Origin: Lentimicrobiaceae bacterium
GTDB taxonomy: Bacteria > Bacteroidota > Bacteroidia > Bacteroidales > SKPS01
Assembly: GCA_007119395.1 (NCBI GenBank)
Contig: SKPS01000181.1
Location: 1-32,447 of the forward strand
Direction: 5' to 3'
DNA length: 32,447 bases
Position numbers and translations under genes: made by a program. The notes below the pieces were generated by a model, which had not been told where the DNA came from, ran no database searches, and worked only from the letters and a program-made list of their open reading frames with translations. This document shows, piece by piece, positions 1 to 9,200 of the stretch. Position 1 is the first letter of the stretch; every line of letters begins with the position of its first letter.

Positions 1-349
1 CAGGGTGCTGGTGGTTGACTCAATCGGTATGCTGAGCAAAATCTACCGGTTTGCTAAACTGGCATATGTTGGTGGTGGGTTTAGCAAAGGGATCCATAAC
101 CTGCCCGAAGCTGCCGTGTATGGTTGCCCCGTGGTCTTTGGGCCTAACCACAAAGCTTTCAGAGAAGCCCATGAACTGAAAAGGGTAGGAGGGGGGTTCG
201 CTGTGAACAACACCGGAGAACTGTCGGAAATCATCACCAAACTGTTGTCAGATCAACAGTTTCACCAGAAAGCCGCTGAGGCCGCCAAAGAGTATATCAG
301 AAAAAACCTCGGGGCAACTGCCCATATTCTCGATAAAACAGGATACTAA
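1..349 (+). CDS. waaA: 3-deoxy-D-manno-octulosonic acid (Kdo) transferase, C-terminal part (cut by window start)
   Basis: Only the last 115 or so residues are inside the window; the reading frame is open from base 2 and ends at TAA 347-349. The enzyme transfers Kdo from CMP-Kdo to lipid IV-A at the inner face of the cytoplasmic membrane. The visible part is the C-terminal GT-B nucleotide-binding lobe: YVGGGFSKGIHNLPEAAVYG, followed by PVVFGPNHKAFREAHEL, both typical of WaaA/KdtA (family GT30). The N-terminal acceptor domain and membrane anchor lie outside the window. The gene is convergent with the thioredoxin-like gene and the stop codons interlock: the TAA here overlaps the TAG of the opposite gene. 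Family assignment is firm; how many Kdo residues it adds cannot be judged. Confidence 0.9.
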   Translation, partial: RVLVVDSIGMLSKIYRFAKLAYVGGGFSKGIHNLPEAAVYGCPVVFGPNHKAFREAHELKRVGGGFAVNNTGELSEIITKLLSDQQFHQKAAEAAKEYIRKNLGATAHILDKTGY

Positions 350-1758
350 TGATTGCGGAAACGAACAACCAGATTCGCATAAATAACAGGTATGTTTGTG
401 GGCTTATCTGTTATAACCCCCTGCTCATCCAGTAAAAAGAAGACCGGTGTAACAGAAATATTGAACTCGTCAATGATCTCAGAGGTAAAACCCTTGTAGT
501 CAGAAACATTAGTCCAGTCAATACCATATTTGCTCATCGCATGAGCCAATGAATCACGATCCTCGGCCAAAGCGAATGAGAACACCTTCAGCCCTTTCTC
601 GGCATACTCCCTGCTGATGTTGCCAACCCCTTCCAACATCGACTCGCATTGCTCGCACCCTAAGCTCCAGATCATCACCAGTGTGCGCTTCCCTAAATGA
701 TCATACAAACAATGACGATCCCCGGTGGGCTGGGTACCACAGATTTCCGGAATCTTGCTCCCCGTGGAAGTCCGACGGATCGCCTCTGCCCGCCGGCTGT
801 ATAACTCTCGTAATGCCTCGTTGGCTAAGGGAGCATGCACATAGTGCTCCTTTACAAGGTATAAAAACACAGACTCCCATATACTTGCTTCAAAATTCCT
901 GATCAGTAGATCGAGACAAAACTGGTATACAGCAGGATGTGCCTCCGCCTTTTCCAGAATGGTTCCGGTAAGCTCAATATAGTTCTTGCTATTGGCCGGC
1001 TGACTGAAGCTTCGCAGATAATCGTTGACCATCACAAACAATACTTCTGTATGGATCATCCGTGGGTCACTGAAATCGATCCTGTCGAAAAAATGTTGCC
1101 TATAAAACGCTTGCTCGTTTTCGTATGGCTCTCCCCCCTGTAACAAATATTGATGATAGTCGGGTGGTTGGTATGACCAGATCAGTCTTGGGGCAAAACG
1201 GTCTGGGTAGGCCTTTTTCATCTCCTGTATATAATCTGTTTTGCGTTGTTCGAGTTGGTCAGCTCTTGCCTGAAGAGCATCGAGTGCCCGGCTGGGCTGC
1301 CCCTGTGATGCGTAATAGAGCTCCCTGCCTCGCTGTATCACTGCATCCAACGTGTCTTGCAGCTTAAAATAGTACTGCCAGTAACCAAACAACAACCGGT
1401 TCTCAATTGATTCGTGCACCTGCATGTTGCCAACAATATCGGGCAATCGTGACTCCAGGTGTATCTCCTCTTCAGTTACAATAATGTCGGTAAACAACGT
1501 GTCATTGAAAACAATCTTATATACACCATCAGGGAGCTCATCTTCAATGGTAAACGATGCTGTGTACTCTTGCACTTTGGCTGAATCGATGGCCACCACC
1601 TCACGACCAACCACCTCGCAAAGCCAGGCCATGGTATCTTGCACTCCATGCAAGGTGTACACAATGTGCCGGTTGCTCTCATGGGCATGCGCCTGAAACA
1701 TTGTGAGGCCTGTTAAAAGCATCACGGTGATAAACATCTTTCTGATTGTCATGGTCAT
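346..1758 (-). CDS. Secreted TlpA-like thioredoxin-fold protein
   Basis: A 470-residue protein with an N-terminal signal peptide (about residues 1-25, hydrophobic stretch then AHA). It should act in the periplasm or on the outer face of a membrane. The C-terminal third (about 335-470) is a thioredoxin/TlpA fold: the redox motif CEQC is at Cys368/Cys371, with the usual cis-proline after threonine (VTP, Pro438). The N-terminal 330 residues are mixed beta then helical and resemble the DUF4369/DUF5106-type regions that precede thioredoxin domains in many Bacteroidota proteins. Its likely role is thiol-disulfide exchange on an unknown substrate. Two further cysteines (CGTQPTGDRHC) sit just before the domain. 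Start is the ATG at 1758; a second ATG two codons later is equally possible. A weak -7 element lies at 1822-1829. Confidence 0.8.
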   Translation of the reverse strand: MTMTIRKMFITVMLLTGLTMFQAHAHESNRHIVYTLHGVQDTMAWLCEVVGREVVAIDSAKVQEYTASFTIEDELPDGVYKIVFNDTLFTDIIVTEEEIHLESRLPDIVGNMQVHESIENRLLFGYWQYYFKLQDTLDAVIQRGRELYYASQGQPSRALDALQARADQLEQRKTDYIQEMKKAYPDRFAPRLIWSYQPPDYHQYLLQGGEPYENEQAFYRQHFFDRIDFSDPRMIHTEVLFVMVNDYLRSFSQPANSKNYIELTGTILEKAEAHPAVYQFCLDLLIRNFEASIWESVFLYLVKEHYVHAPLANEALRELYSRRAEAIRRTSTGSKIPEICGTQPTGDRHCLYDHLGKRTLVMIWSLGCEQCESMLEGVGNISREYAEKGLKVFSFALAEDRDSLAHAMSKYGIDWTNVSDYKGFTSEIIDEFNISVTPVFFLLDEQGVITDKPTNIPVIYANLVVRFRNH

Positions 1759-1821
1759 CTATTGGTATCACGTTAAACGGAGCCATCCCCTAACCTTTTG
1801 CTATTGGCAGGAATGAGGGCA

Positions 1822-1829
1822 TAAAGATA
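1822..1829 (-). promoter_or_regulatory. Possible -7 promoter element of the TlpA-like gene
   Basis: On the minus strand this reads TATCTTTA, a 7/8 match to the Bacteroidota -7 consensus TAnnTTTG, about 63 bases upstream of the ATG. I see no convincing TTG at -33, so this is only a candidate. Confidence 0.3.
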
Positions 1830-1902
1830 GGAAAAGCATTTTACGTGGGGTGAAAAAAACAAGGTGGGAATCATCGTGCTTCAGCAACCAGAACAGCTTG
1901 TG

Positions 1903-1987
1903 TACCCGGAGCCGGGATCGAACCGGCACGGACTCAATGTCCATTGGATTTTAAGTCCAACGCGTCTACCAATTCCGCCATCCGGGC
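1903..1987 (-). tRNA. tRNA-Leu (anticodon UAA)
   Basis: An 85-base class II tRNA. The acceptor strands GCCCGGA and TCCGGGT pair, with a terminal G-U. The D-arm region contains GGTAGACGC, the anticodon loop carries TAA inside CTTAAAA, there is a long variable arm, and the T-loop reads GGTTCGATCCC. The 3' CCA is not encoded (the sequence after the discriminator A is CAC), so CCA must be added after transcription. It lies downstream of tRNA-Gly on the same strand, beyond an intrinsic terminator. Confidence 0.95.
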
Positions 1988-2014
1988 AAACGCTGTTTTG
2001 TGTTACTGAACATG

Positions 2015-2037
2015 AAAAAAAATCCCGTAAACGGGAT
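2015..2037 (-). terminator. Rho-independent terminator between the two tRNA genes
   Basis: Read on the minus strand: stem ATCCCG, loop TTTA, stem CGGGAT, then a run of eight T. It begins 11 bases after the CCA end of tRNA-Gly and stands between tRNA-Gly and tRNA-Leu. The stem is short but GC-rich and the T-run is uninterrupted, so this is a textbook terminator for the tRNA-Gly transcript. Confidence 0.8.
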
Positions 2038-2047
2038 CTTTCTCTAT

Positions 2048-2123
<76 letters not shown>

Positions 2124-2143
2124 ATTGCAAAAATTCTAGACTG

Positions 2144-2174
2144 CAAAAATAGCCTTTTTTCAAATACACCAAAA
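2144..2174 (-). promoter_or_regulatory. Promoter of tRNA-Gly (Bacteroidota -33/-7 type)
   Basis: On the minus strand TATTTTTG (2144-2151) matches TAnnTTTG exactly. It is preceded by TTTTG (2170-2174) with an 18-base spacer, close to the usual 19-21. Upstream lie long A and T tracts (2175-2191) like an UP element. Transcription would start near 2140, leaving a leader of roughly 17 bases before the mature tRNA. Confidence 0.65.
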
Positions 2175-2199
2175 TTTTTTTTGCGTTTTTTCACCGAAG

Positions 2200-3546
2200 C
2201 TATGGCTTTAGCTTATACTTCTCAATCTTAGCATTGAGGGTTGGACGGGTAATTTGGAGAATCTTCGAGGCCTCACTCTTCACCCAGTTAACTTCCCTCA
2301 AAACACTCACAATATGCCGCTTCTCTATCTCCTCAAGTGATACCCGCTTGGGGGTATCATCTGCCGGTACATAAAAACCTTGTAAGTACTCCTGAATATG
2401 CTCCTTCTCGATGAGATCCCCCCTTGACAAGGTGATGGCCTGGGCAATGGCATTTTCAAACTCCCGAAGATTCCCAGGCCATTCATAACTCCTTAGAATA
2501 TCGATGGTGCCACTCTCCATCCCAGATATTTTTTTTGACATGATGCGGCTGTGCTTCTCTATGAAAAACTCTGCCAGAATACTGATGTCATCGATGCGAT
2601 GACGCAATGGAGGCAGGTGTAGATGAAATACGTTCAAATGATATAATAACTCAGGTATTACCAACTCCTTCTTTAGCATATCCTCAGGTGTGTACAATGA
2701 AGTGGTAATGATGCGCGCCCCCATTGGGAAATGCTCTGAACTGCCACTGAGAACAACCTCTCTTTTCTCAACTATCCTTACCAGATGTCGTTGAAATGAC
2801 TTAGGCAAACGCTCAATAGATCGCAATACAACGGTGCCTTCTTCGGCTTGTAACAACTTCCCCTTCTTAGGCTTCCTGGCACCGCTTTCCGATTCATACA
2901 CTTTCCCCAGCAGCTCCGATACAATCGTGTCTGGATGTAACATTTCACAGTCAACAGTTACAAAGGGGTGCTCACGCGTAATACCACTGTAATGTATTAA
3001 TTGAGCAACCTGCCCCTTGCCTGTGCCCACCTCCCCCTGCAACATGACATGCATCCTGTTCATGCTGATACGGCCCACCTGCTTCACCATTTGCCTGATC
3101 TCAGGTGTAATGCCTACTAAAATGTTCTGCTGTATGATCTTGCGCGCAGGGATTGGCACTTTCTTCTCTATCTGCTCCTGTCTGGTACTCACCTGAATCC
3201 CATTGCGGATTACTTCAAGCAACTTTTGAGGCTGTATCGGCTTCTCAATGTAGTCATACGCTCCACTCTGTATCGACTTAATGGTTAAGGATACATCACT
3301 GTGGCAGGTCAGCATAACAACAGGCATCCCGGGGATCTCTTTCTTTAGTACCTGAAGTAGCTCAAAACCTGTCATTACAGGCATCTCAAAATCGGTAATA
3401 ACCAAATCCGGCATCTGCCTCTTAACCTCCTCTAAACCAACTTCCCCATTCGACGCAGTGAAGACATCATATCCCGCCTTCTTTAGCATGGTCGACAATA
3501 AACTGGTCACTACCACATCATCATCAATGACTACTATTTTTTTCAT
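2200..3546 (-). CDS. NtrC-family response regulator with a degenerate AAA+ domain
   Basis: A 448-residue protein built as receiver, AAA+ domain, Fis-type HTH. The receiver (1-120) looks functional: acidic DDD at 8-10, phosphoacceptor Asp52, Thr80, Lys102. The AAA+ region (about 140-375) keeps Walker A (GEVGTGKG, 171-178) but lacks the rest of the activator machinery. The GAFTGA sigma-54 loop is absent (YESESGARKPKKGK in its place), Walker B reads VVLRSIE instead of LFLDEIG, sensor-I ATN is TTS, and the two arginines of FREDLYYRL are replaced (VIPELLYHL). The C-terminal HTH (about 408-445; SEASKILQITRPTLNAKIEK) is well preserved. It probably binds DNA in response to phosphorylation but is unlikely to remodel sigma-54 polymerase. 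ATG 3546 is preferred over an in-frame GTG at 3594 because MKKIVVIDDD is the natural receiver start. Confidence 0.88.
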   Translation of the reverse strand: MKKIVVIDDDVVVTSLLSTMLKKAGYDVFTASNGEVGLEEVKRQMPDLVITDFEMPVMTGFELLQVLKKEIPGMPVVMLTCHSDVSLTIKSIQSGAYDYIEKPIQPQKLLEVIRNGIQVSTRQEQIEKKVPIPARKIIQQNILVGITPEIRQMVKQVGRISMNRMHVMLQGEVGTGKGQVAQLIHYSGITREHPFVTVDCEMLHPDTIVSELLGKVYESESGARKPKKGKLLQAEEGTVVLRSIERLPKSFQRHLVRIVEKREVVLSGSSEHFPMGARIITTSLYTPEDMLKKELVIPELLYHLNVFHLHLPPLRHRIDDISILAEFFIEKHSRIMSKKISGMESGTIDILRSYEWPGNLREFENAIAQAITLSRGDLIEKEHIQEYLQGFYVPADDTPKRVSLEEIEKRHIVSVLREVNWVKSEASKILQITRPTLNAKIEKYKLKP

Positions 3547-3669
3547 GTTATTGCTGTTTGTTGTTTTTCTTTGAGAAGATATCGGGTTACACACTTCCTG
3601 CTGACAAATTAACGATCAATGCCGAACAGAGAGATAGTATAGCTCCTGGTTATTAATTTTTATATATGA

Positions 3670-5064
3670 TTATTCCTTTTCGGCTATTCCATGCTTTTGC
3701 ATTCGTCTGTACAATGCGTTCCACTGTAAATTCAGTAGCTTTGCTGCTTCGTTTTTGTTGTATTGTGTTTTTTGTAAAGCCCTTAAAATCGTTTGACGCT
3801 CGATCTCTTGTAAATCAAAAATCTCTTCTGCTGTAGGCAAACTCTCGTCGGTTGAAACAGGCTCTGTCTTGCTGATAAACTCCGGAAGCTGTTGCGGGGT
3901 GATCAGTTTGCCGCTGCCCAGAATAACAGCACGCTCAACTATATTTCGTAACTCCCTGATGTTGCCCGGAAATGGGTACTGCTGCAACATCTTATAGGTA
4001 TCAGGATGATAGCCTTCAACCTGTTTACCCATCTTGCGAATGAACCGTTCAAGAAAATGATCCATCAGCAATGGAATATCCTCGGCTCGTTCTCGCAATG
4101 GTGAGACCTGGATAATAAAAGTGCTCAAGCGGTAATACAGATCAGCCCTGAACTGCTTTCCACTGCTCATCTCCTCTACCGTTTTGTTGGTGGCTGATAT
4201 GATCCTGATATCAAACTGCTGCTCTTTTTGTGAACCCACTTTGGTAAACTTCCTGTCTTCCAATACCCTAAGTAGCTTTACCTGCTGCGATAAACCCATT
4301 TCACCTATCTCATCAAAAAAGAGAGTACCCTTGTCTGCCGTCTCAAACCACCCCGCTTTGTCGCCTATAGCACCAGTAAAACTGCCCTTCTTATGCCCAA
4401 AAAACTCACTCTCAAAAAGGGTGTCCGGGATAGCAGACATGTTCACGGCACCAAATACTTCGCTTTTTCTCTTGCTGAATTGGTGAATACCTCTGGCTAC
4501 AAGTTCTTTGCCAGTGCCACTCTCGCCAAGTATCATCACAGAGGTGTCATCTGTTTGTGCTACCTGCTGCATCTGGTATAACACCGATTGCGTAGTGGCT
4601 GATTGTCCGATGATCTTTTCCCCTGACTTTTGGTTGATGATGGAACGAAGCTGCTCATTCCGCTGCTTGTAACGATTTAAATCAGCATGCATCTCAGAAA
4701 ACCGCCGGGTGCGTTCTATGCTGATCCAAATATCAGCCGCATTGAATGGCTTCTTGAAATAGTCTACCGCACCCATTCGCATCGCCTTGATCACTGTGTC
4801 CATGTCTCCCTCTGAACTAATCATGATGACCTCCAGGTCAGGAAAATCCTCCTTTACACGGCGAATAACACTCAAACCATCCTCCTCAGGAAGCATATAA
4901 TCCGTAATGAGCAAATCAACCGGGTGCTCACGCAAATACTTATAAGCAGCCGATGGCTTGTCAACTGTGTCTGCCTTGGCACGAGCCTTTAAAATCGTTT
5001 TTAACAGATTTCGAATGACCGGATCATCATCCAACACCAAAACACGCATCTGCTTGTCATCCAT
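3670..5064 (-). CDS. Sigma-54-dependent response regulator, NtrC family (intact)
   Basis: A 464-residue transcription activator: receiver, sigma-54-interacting AAA+ ATPase, Fis-type HTH. Receiver residues are DDD at 12-14, phosphoacceptor Asp55, Ser83/84 and Lys105. The ATPase has Walker A GESGTGKE (180-187), the sigma-54 loop GSFTGA (227-232, a permitted variant of GAFTGA), Walker B TLFFDEIGE (247-255), sensor I ATN (291-293), arginine fingers in FRADLYYRL (305-313), and PFPGNIRELRN. The HTH is near residues 420-460 (NKNEAAKLLNLQWNALYRRM). When phosphorylated it should oligomerise and open sigma-54 promoters. It lies between the degenerate paralogue (75-base gap) and the receiver-kinase gene (43-base gap) on the same strand, suggesting one operon. 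Its targets are not identifiable here. Confidence 0.93.
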   Translation of the reverse strand: MDDKQMRVLVLDDDPVIRNLLKTILKARAKADTVDKPSAAYKYLREHPVDLLITDYMLPEEDGLSVIRRVKEDFPDLEVIMISSEGDMDTVIKAMRMGAVDYFKKPFNAADIWISIERTRRFSEMHADLNRYKQRNEQLRSIINQKSGEKIIGQSATTQSVLYQMQQVAQTDDTSVMILGESGTGKELVARGIHQFSKRKSEVFGAVNMSAIPDTLFESEFFGHKKGSFTGAIGDKAGWFETADKGTLFFDEIGEMGLSQQVKLLRVLEDRKFTKVGSQKEQQFDIRIISATNKTVEEMSSGKQFRADLYYRLSTFIIQVSPLRERAEDIPLLMDHFLERFIRKMGKQVEGYHPDTYKMLQQYPFPGNIRELRNIVERAVILGSGKLITPQQLPEFISKTEPVSTDESLPTAEEIFDLQEIERQTILRALQKTQYNKNEAAKLLNLQWNALYRRMQKHGIAEKE

Positions 5065-5107
5065 AATAGTCGTTTATCTATTCAGACATCTCCAGAAACA
5101 CCCAATG

Positions 5108-6244
5108 CTATTGATATTCCTGTATATCTGTGTTTTGTTTATTAGGAAATTCTAAACGAAAAGTGCTCCCTTTGCCAAGCTCACTCTCTACGCTCACAGT
5201 GCCACCGTTTAGCTCTGTGAACTCTTTTACCAAATGCAACCCTAAACCACTCCCCTTTTCGTTTTGGGTGCCTGTAGTAGTGTGAAAAATATCCTTGCGG
5301 AATAGTTTTTGCAACTGCTCCTGATCCATGCCGATACCATTGTCTATCACTTCTATAAGTACCCTCTCGTTTTCATCCTTCGCAATGATCTTTATTTCAC
5401 CACCCTCTTCCGTATACTTTACCGCATTCGACAAAAGGTTACGTAAAACGGTTCCAAACATATTGCCGTCTATCATCAAAGTGAGCCCTTCTGGTATGCT
5501 CTCGTGAAGAGCAATCTTTTTCATGTCTGCACGCATCTGCGCAATAGAGAGAGGTTCCGATAGCGCCGATTTCAAATCAACCTCTTTTGGGTGACACTCC
5601 AGGTTCCCCGTTTGGGTCTTCGTCCATTGAAGCAAGTTCTCCAGTAAAGCGTACGTCTCTTTGGTGCTTCTGTTTAGGTTTATGATGATTTCCTGAAACT
5701 CTTCCGAATCAGCCTCAAGATACCCCTCTGCCAACATAGAAACCATCATCGAAATGCTGGCAAAAGGACTTCTGATGTCATGCGAAATGATAGAATACAT
5801 CAAATCCCGGGTTTGATTGATCTTCTTAATCACCTCTGCCTGACGAATGATGTCACGCTTGGCATTCGATAAATCCACATGACTCTTTACCCGGGCAAAT
5901 AACTCCTCCTTACGGAAAGGTTTGGTGATATAGTCAATACCCCCTGCCTGAAAACCTGTAACCAAATCTTGCGGCTCCGTTAATGCTGTAAGAAAGATAA
6001 CCGGGATCTCGCGAAAACGCTCCTCCTGCTTGATCCTTCGACAGAAACTGTAACCGTCCTCAACAGGCATCATGATGTCCAAAAGGATCAGGTCAACGGT
6101 ATGACTCTCTAAAACCTGGTAAGCATTGTCTGCATTAAGCGACAAAGCGATTTGGTAACCTTTGGTCTTTAACAGGCTGCTAACCACCCTGAGGTTCTCT
6201 TTGTTGTCATCAACAACCAAAATCAAACTCTTTTCAGCGCTCAT
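5108..6244 (-). CDS. Receiver-histidine kinase fusion (REC-HisKA-HATPase)
   Basis: A 378-residue cytosolic protein with the receiver at the N-terminus and the kinase core behind it. Receiver (1-125): DD at 12-13, phosphoacceptor Asp56, Thr86, Lys108. HisKA (about 145-215): H-box SIISHDIRSPF with His155. HATPase (about 255-370): N-box NLLSNAVKYT (Asn273), G1 DNGIGM, G2 GSGLGL. It has no membrane segments, so its input is probably phosphorylation of its own receiver, by the upstream hybrid kinase or another. The first 11 bases overlap the 3' end of the hybrid kinase gene, arguing for translational coupling. In this architecture the receiver commonly controls the attached kinase; which regulator it phosphorylates is inference, the two NtrC-type neighbours being the obvious candidates. 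Confidence 0.92.
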   Translation of the reverse strand: MSAEKSLILVVDDNKENLRVVSSLLKTKGYQIALSLNADNAYQVLESHTVDLILLDIMMPVEDGYSFCRRIKQEERFREIPVIFLTALTEPQDLVTGFQAGGIDYITKPFRKEELFARVKSHVDLSNAKRDIIRQAEVIKKINQTRDLMYSIISHDIRSPFASISMMVSMLAEGYLEADSEEFQEIIINLNRSTKETYALLENLLQWTKTQTGNLECHPKEVDLKSALSEPLSIAQMRADMKKIALHESIPEGLTLMIDGNMFGTVLRNLLSNAVKYTEEGGEIKIIAKDENERVLIEVIDNGIGMDQEQLQKLFRKDIFHTTTGTQNEKGSGLGLHLVKEFTELNGGTVSVESELGKGSTFRLEFPNKQNTDIQEYQ

Positions 6245-9200
6245 TGTCTCTCTTTTTATCTAGATCAATCTGTAGCCGGCTAACAATCTCAGGAAACAAA
6301 CTCAACAAATGAATGATTTGATCCAGATTGATGTCTTGAACTTCCTTCAACAATCGTGTTGCATACGACTCCAGAAAGGCAAAGTTAAAAGATTTTGCAA
6401 GCGATGTCAATTTTTTTGCAAATGTTTCTATCTGGAAAAGCACCAACTGATCCTTCAGGTCCTCCCATTCAGGCAGAAACTGCTCTCTTAGTGTATTGTA
6501 TATTAATAAAGAATCATCTGGCGGAGGGGTAAACATTTTTATGTTAAAAGGTTGTTTCAAAGCCCAATCAGGATGTAAGGTCTTTTTCTTTTCTGGCATG
6601 AACCGTTCAAGCTCTCTCAGTAAGTTTTCACGAAGCACAGGTTTCATAATCACGCCATCAAACAACTGTGTTTGGTCACTTGCTTTTAACTCAATGAGAG
6701 CCGCTGTACAAGCCAACACTGGAATATCTTTGGTTTCCGGTGATTTCTTCAGCTCCTCCACAACCGCAAAACCATCCATAATAGGCATGCGGATGTCTGT
6801 AACTACGATGTTGGGAATGCTTTGCCGAATCAAATCAACGCCCTCTTTTCCATTCCTGGCCAACCGGGTTGTAAATCCAACCCCTTTCAGAAACCGATCC
6901 ATCAACATCAGGTTACTCTCAACATCATCAATAATAACCACTTCAGCGTCTTTGAAATAGGTCCCTGGCACAGGATCCTGCCCTTGTACTACAGTGGCTT
7001 CAGCAGTTGCACATTCAATCCCCTCCAATACAATGGTGAAAACACTCCCTACGCCCTCTTCGCTTTTAACCAGCAACTTGCCATTCATCTTCTCGATAAG
7101 TCGCTTTGAAATTGATAACCCTAATCCGGTACCCTCATACTTGCGGGTCGCTTTGCTGCTGACCTGCTTAAACGGATCAAAAATGGTTGGTAACTGCTCT
7201 TTTGATATTCCAATTCCCGTATCTTTTACACTGATATTTATGTTAAAGACTCCTTGTATGCACTCAGTTGCCCCCACAATAACTTCCACAAAACCGGCGT
7301 GTGTGAACTTCACAGCATTCCCAACAAGGTTAAACAGCACCTGCCTCATCCTGATCTCATCAAGATGTATCTTCCCCGGAAAATCATCAGGAGGGTTAAA
7401 AACAACCTTGATCCCCCGGTCACGTGCCCGATCACTGAACAACAATAAAACCTCCCTGATCAAGGAAATCAGATCGAAAGAGTTGATAGAAAGGTCAATA
7501 TGACCAGATTCAATCTTCGAGAGATCCAAAATGTCGTTTAGCAAAGCCAACAACGATCTTCCACTGGTTAAAACCGACTGCAGCATGCTCTGATGATCAC
7601 TCTCAGCCAATTGATCATGCAAAGTCTCACTAAACCCCAGAATGGCATTCATGGGTGTACGGATCTCATGACTCATATTGGCCAAAAACTCACTCTTGGC
7701 AATGTTTGCCCTGTTGGCCCTGTCACGCTCTTCTTGTACTGCCTGTTCAACCTGCTGCCGTTCAAATGCAATGGAGAGAACCGCACTAACGGTCCGCAGC
7801 ATCTCCAGATCTGTGGTATTCCATTCACGGCTGTTTCTGCACTCATCATAACCAATAAAGCCAAAAAAACGCTGCTTAACATATAATGGATATATCACCA
7901 TGGCTTTGATGCTTTGAGAGACCATGAACTGGCGGGTTGATTCATCCACCATCTCAACCCGGTTCACAACCACCTCTCCATCCCCGGCCAGCTTTTGATG
8001 GATGTACTGTATATCTGAAAATCGCAAATCCTGAAGGTGATCTATCTGAGGCTGAGCATGAGAAGCACACCACTCATAACTGTTTCGGGTGCTCTCTTGA
8101 TCATCATTGTTCTCGAAAATGTATACCCGACTCACATCCACCGCCTCCCCGATTAAACCAATCACCTTGTGGATCCGTTCAGATAGATGTGCAGTGGTAT
8201 TGAGCTCTAAAGCAATCTCTGATATTAACTTTTGAAGACCTAACGTGTGTTCTATCTCCTTCTGCCTGCTGATCAACATGTTCTTCACCCTCACCTGCTC
8301 TGTGATATCGATATATATCCCGTAAATTAGCCGTCGACCATCTTCCAGCACAACAGGTTTCCCCAGTATGGAAACATCAATCCTTTGCCCCAGTTTATCC
8401 ACCCTGACCGTCTCCTGTTTGACCTCCCTCCCTTTCGCAACAACCTGAGTGATACGTTCACCCTCACTGATCAACTCTTTGGGAACAATCAAGTCATTGA
8501 CACTTCTGCCCTGTGCCTCCAATTGGCTGTAACCAAACATTTTTATAAATTGCTTGTTACACCGGATCACCCTGTCGTTCTCATCCAGAATGACCACACC
8601 ACCCGGTGAGCTCTCAAAGAGAGTTTCAAAGTACAATCGCTCTGAAATGCTGGCCTCAATGGCCTCTCTGCGTGCCAGAAAGAGGCAGGTCAAACGCACA
8701 AATAAACCCGTAAGATCCAACCGCTCGGTAACAATCTTGCCGGTACCAATGTACACGATTTCACCGACCGCCCCACGGTCGGTGTAAAGAGGAACCAAAA
8801 CAGCAGAAGTATCGTCAGAGATTAATCCGGTTGACTGACATAGGTTTTGCCAAAATGGATGTGACTTGGCTAAACGCGCAATAACTTTATTGGAAATTAC
8901 AGAAACAAGAGGGGATTGCTGGGGTCCGATGCGCTCATGTTGCAAATAACTCGTATAATCCATTGCCGGGAACGGCTTCCCTTCAAGCTGCTGAATGAGT
9001 GCCGGGTCTTTTGACTTCATGACGCATCCGGAAACACGGAACTGCTGCCCATCAGTGTCAAGTAAATTCAGAGAAACAAAACTGGCATCAGTCATCTTAA
9101 GAAGGGCACGTGTGATCATGTCAGGGGCAAACTGCGAAAAGGGTGTTTGAAGAAAGCCCTCTGAATAAGCAATCAACTGCCGCAAGTACTCCTGCTCCCC

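Noticed and set aside
2197..2214. Inverted repeat AAGCTA...TAGCTT at the end of the degenerate regulator gene as terminator
   Set aside because: The stem is only 6 bp and AT-rich, and no T-run follows on the minus strand.
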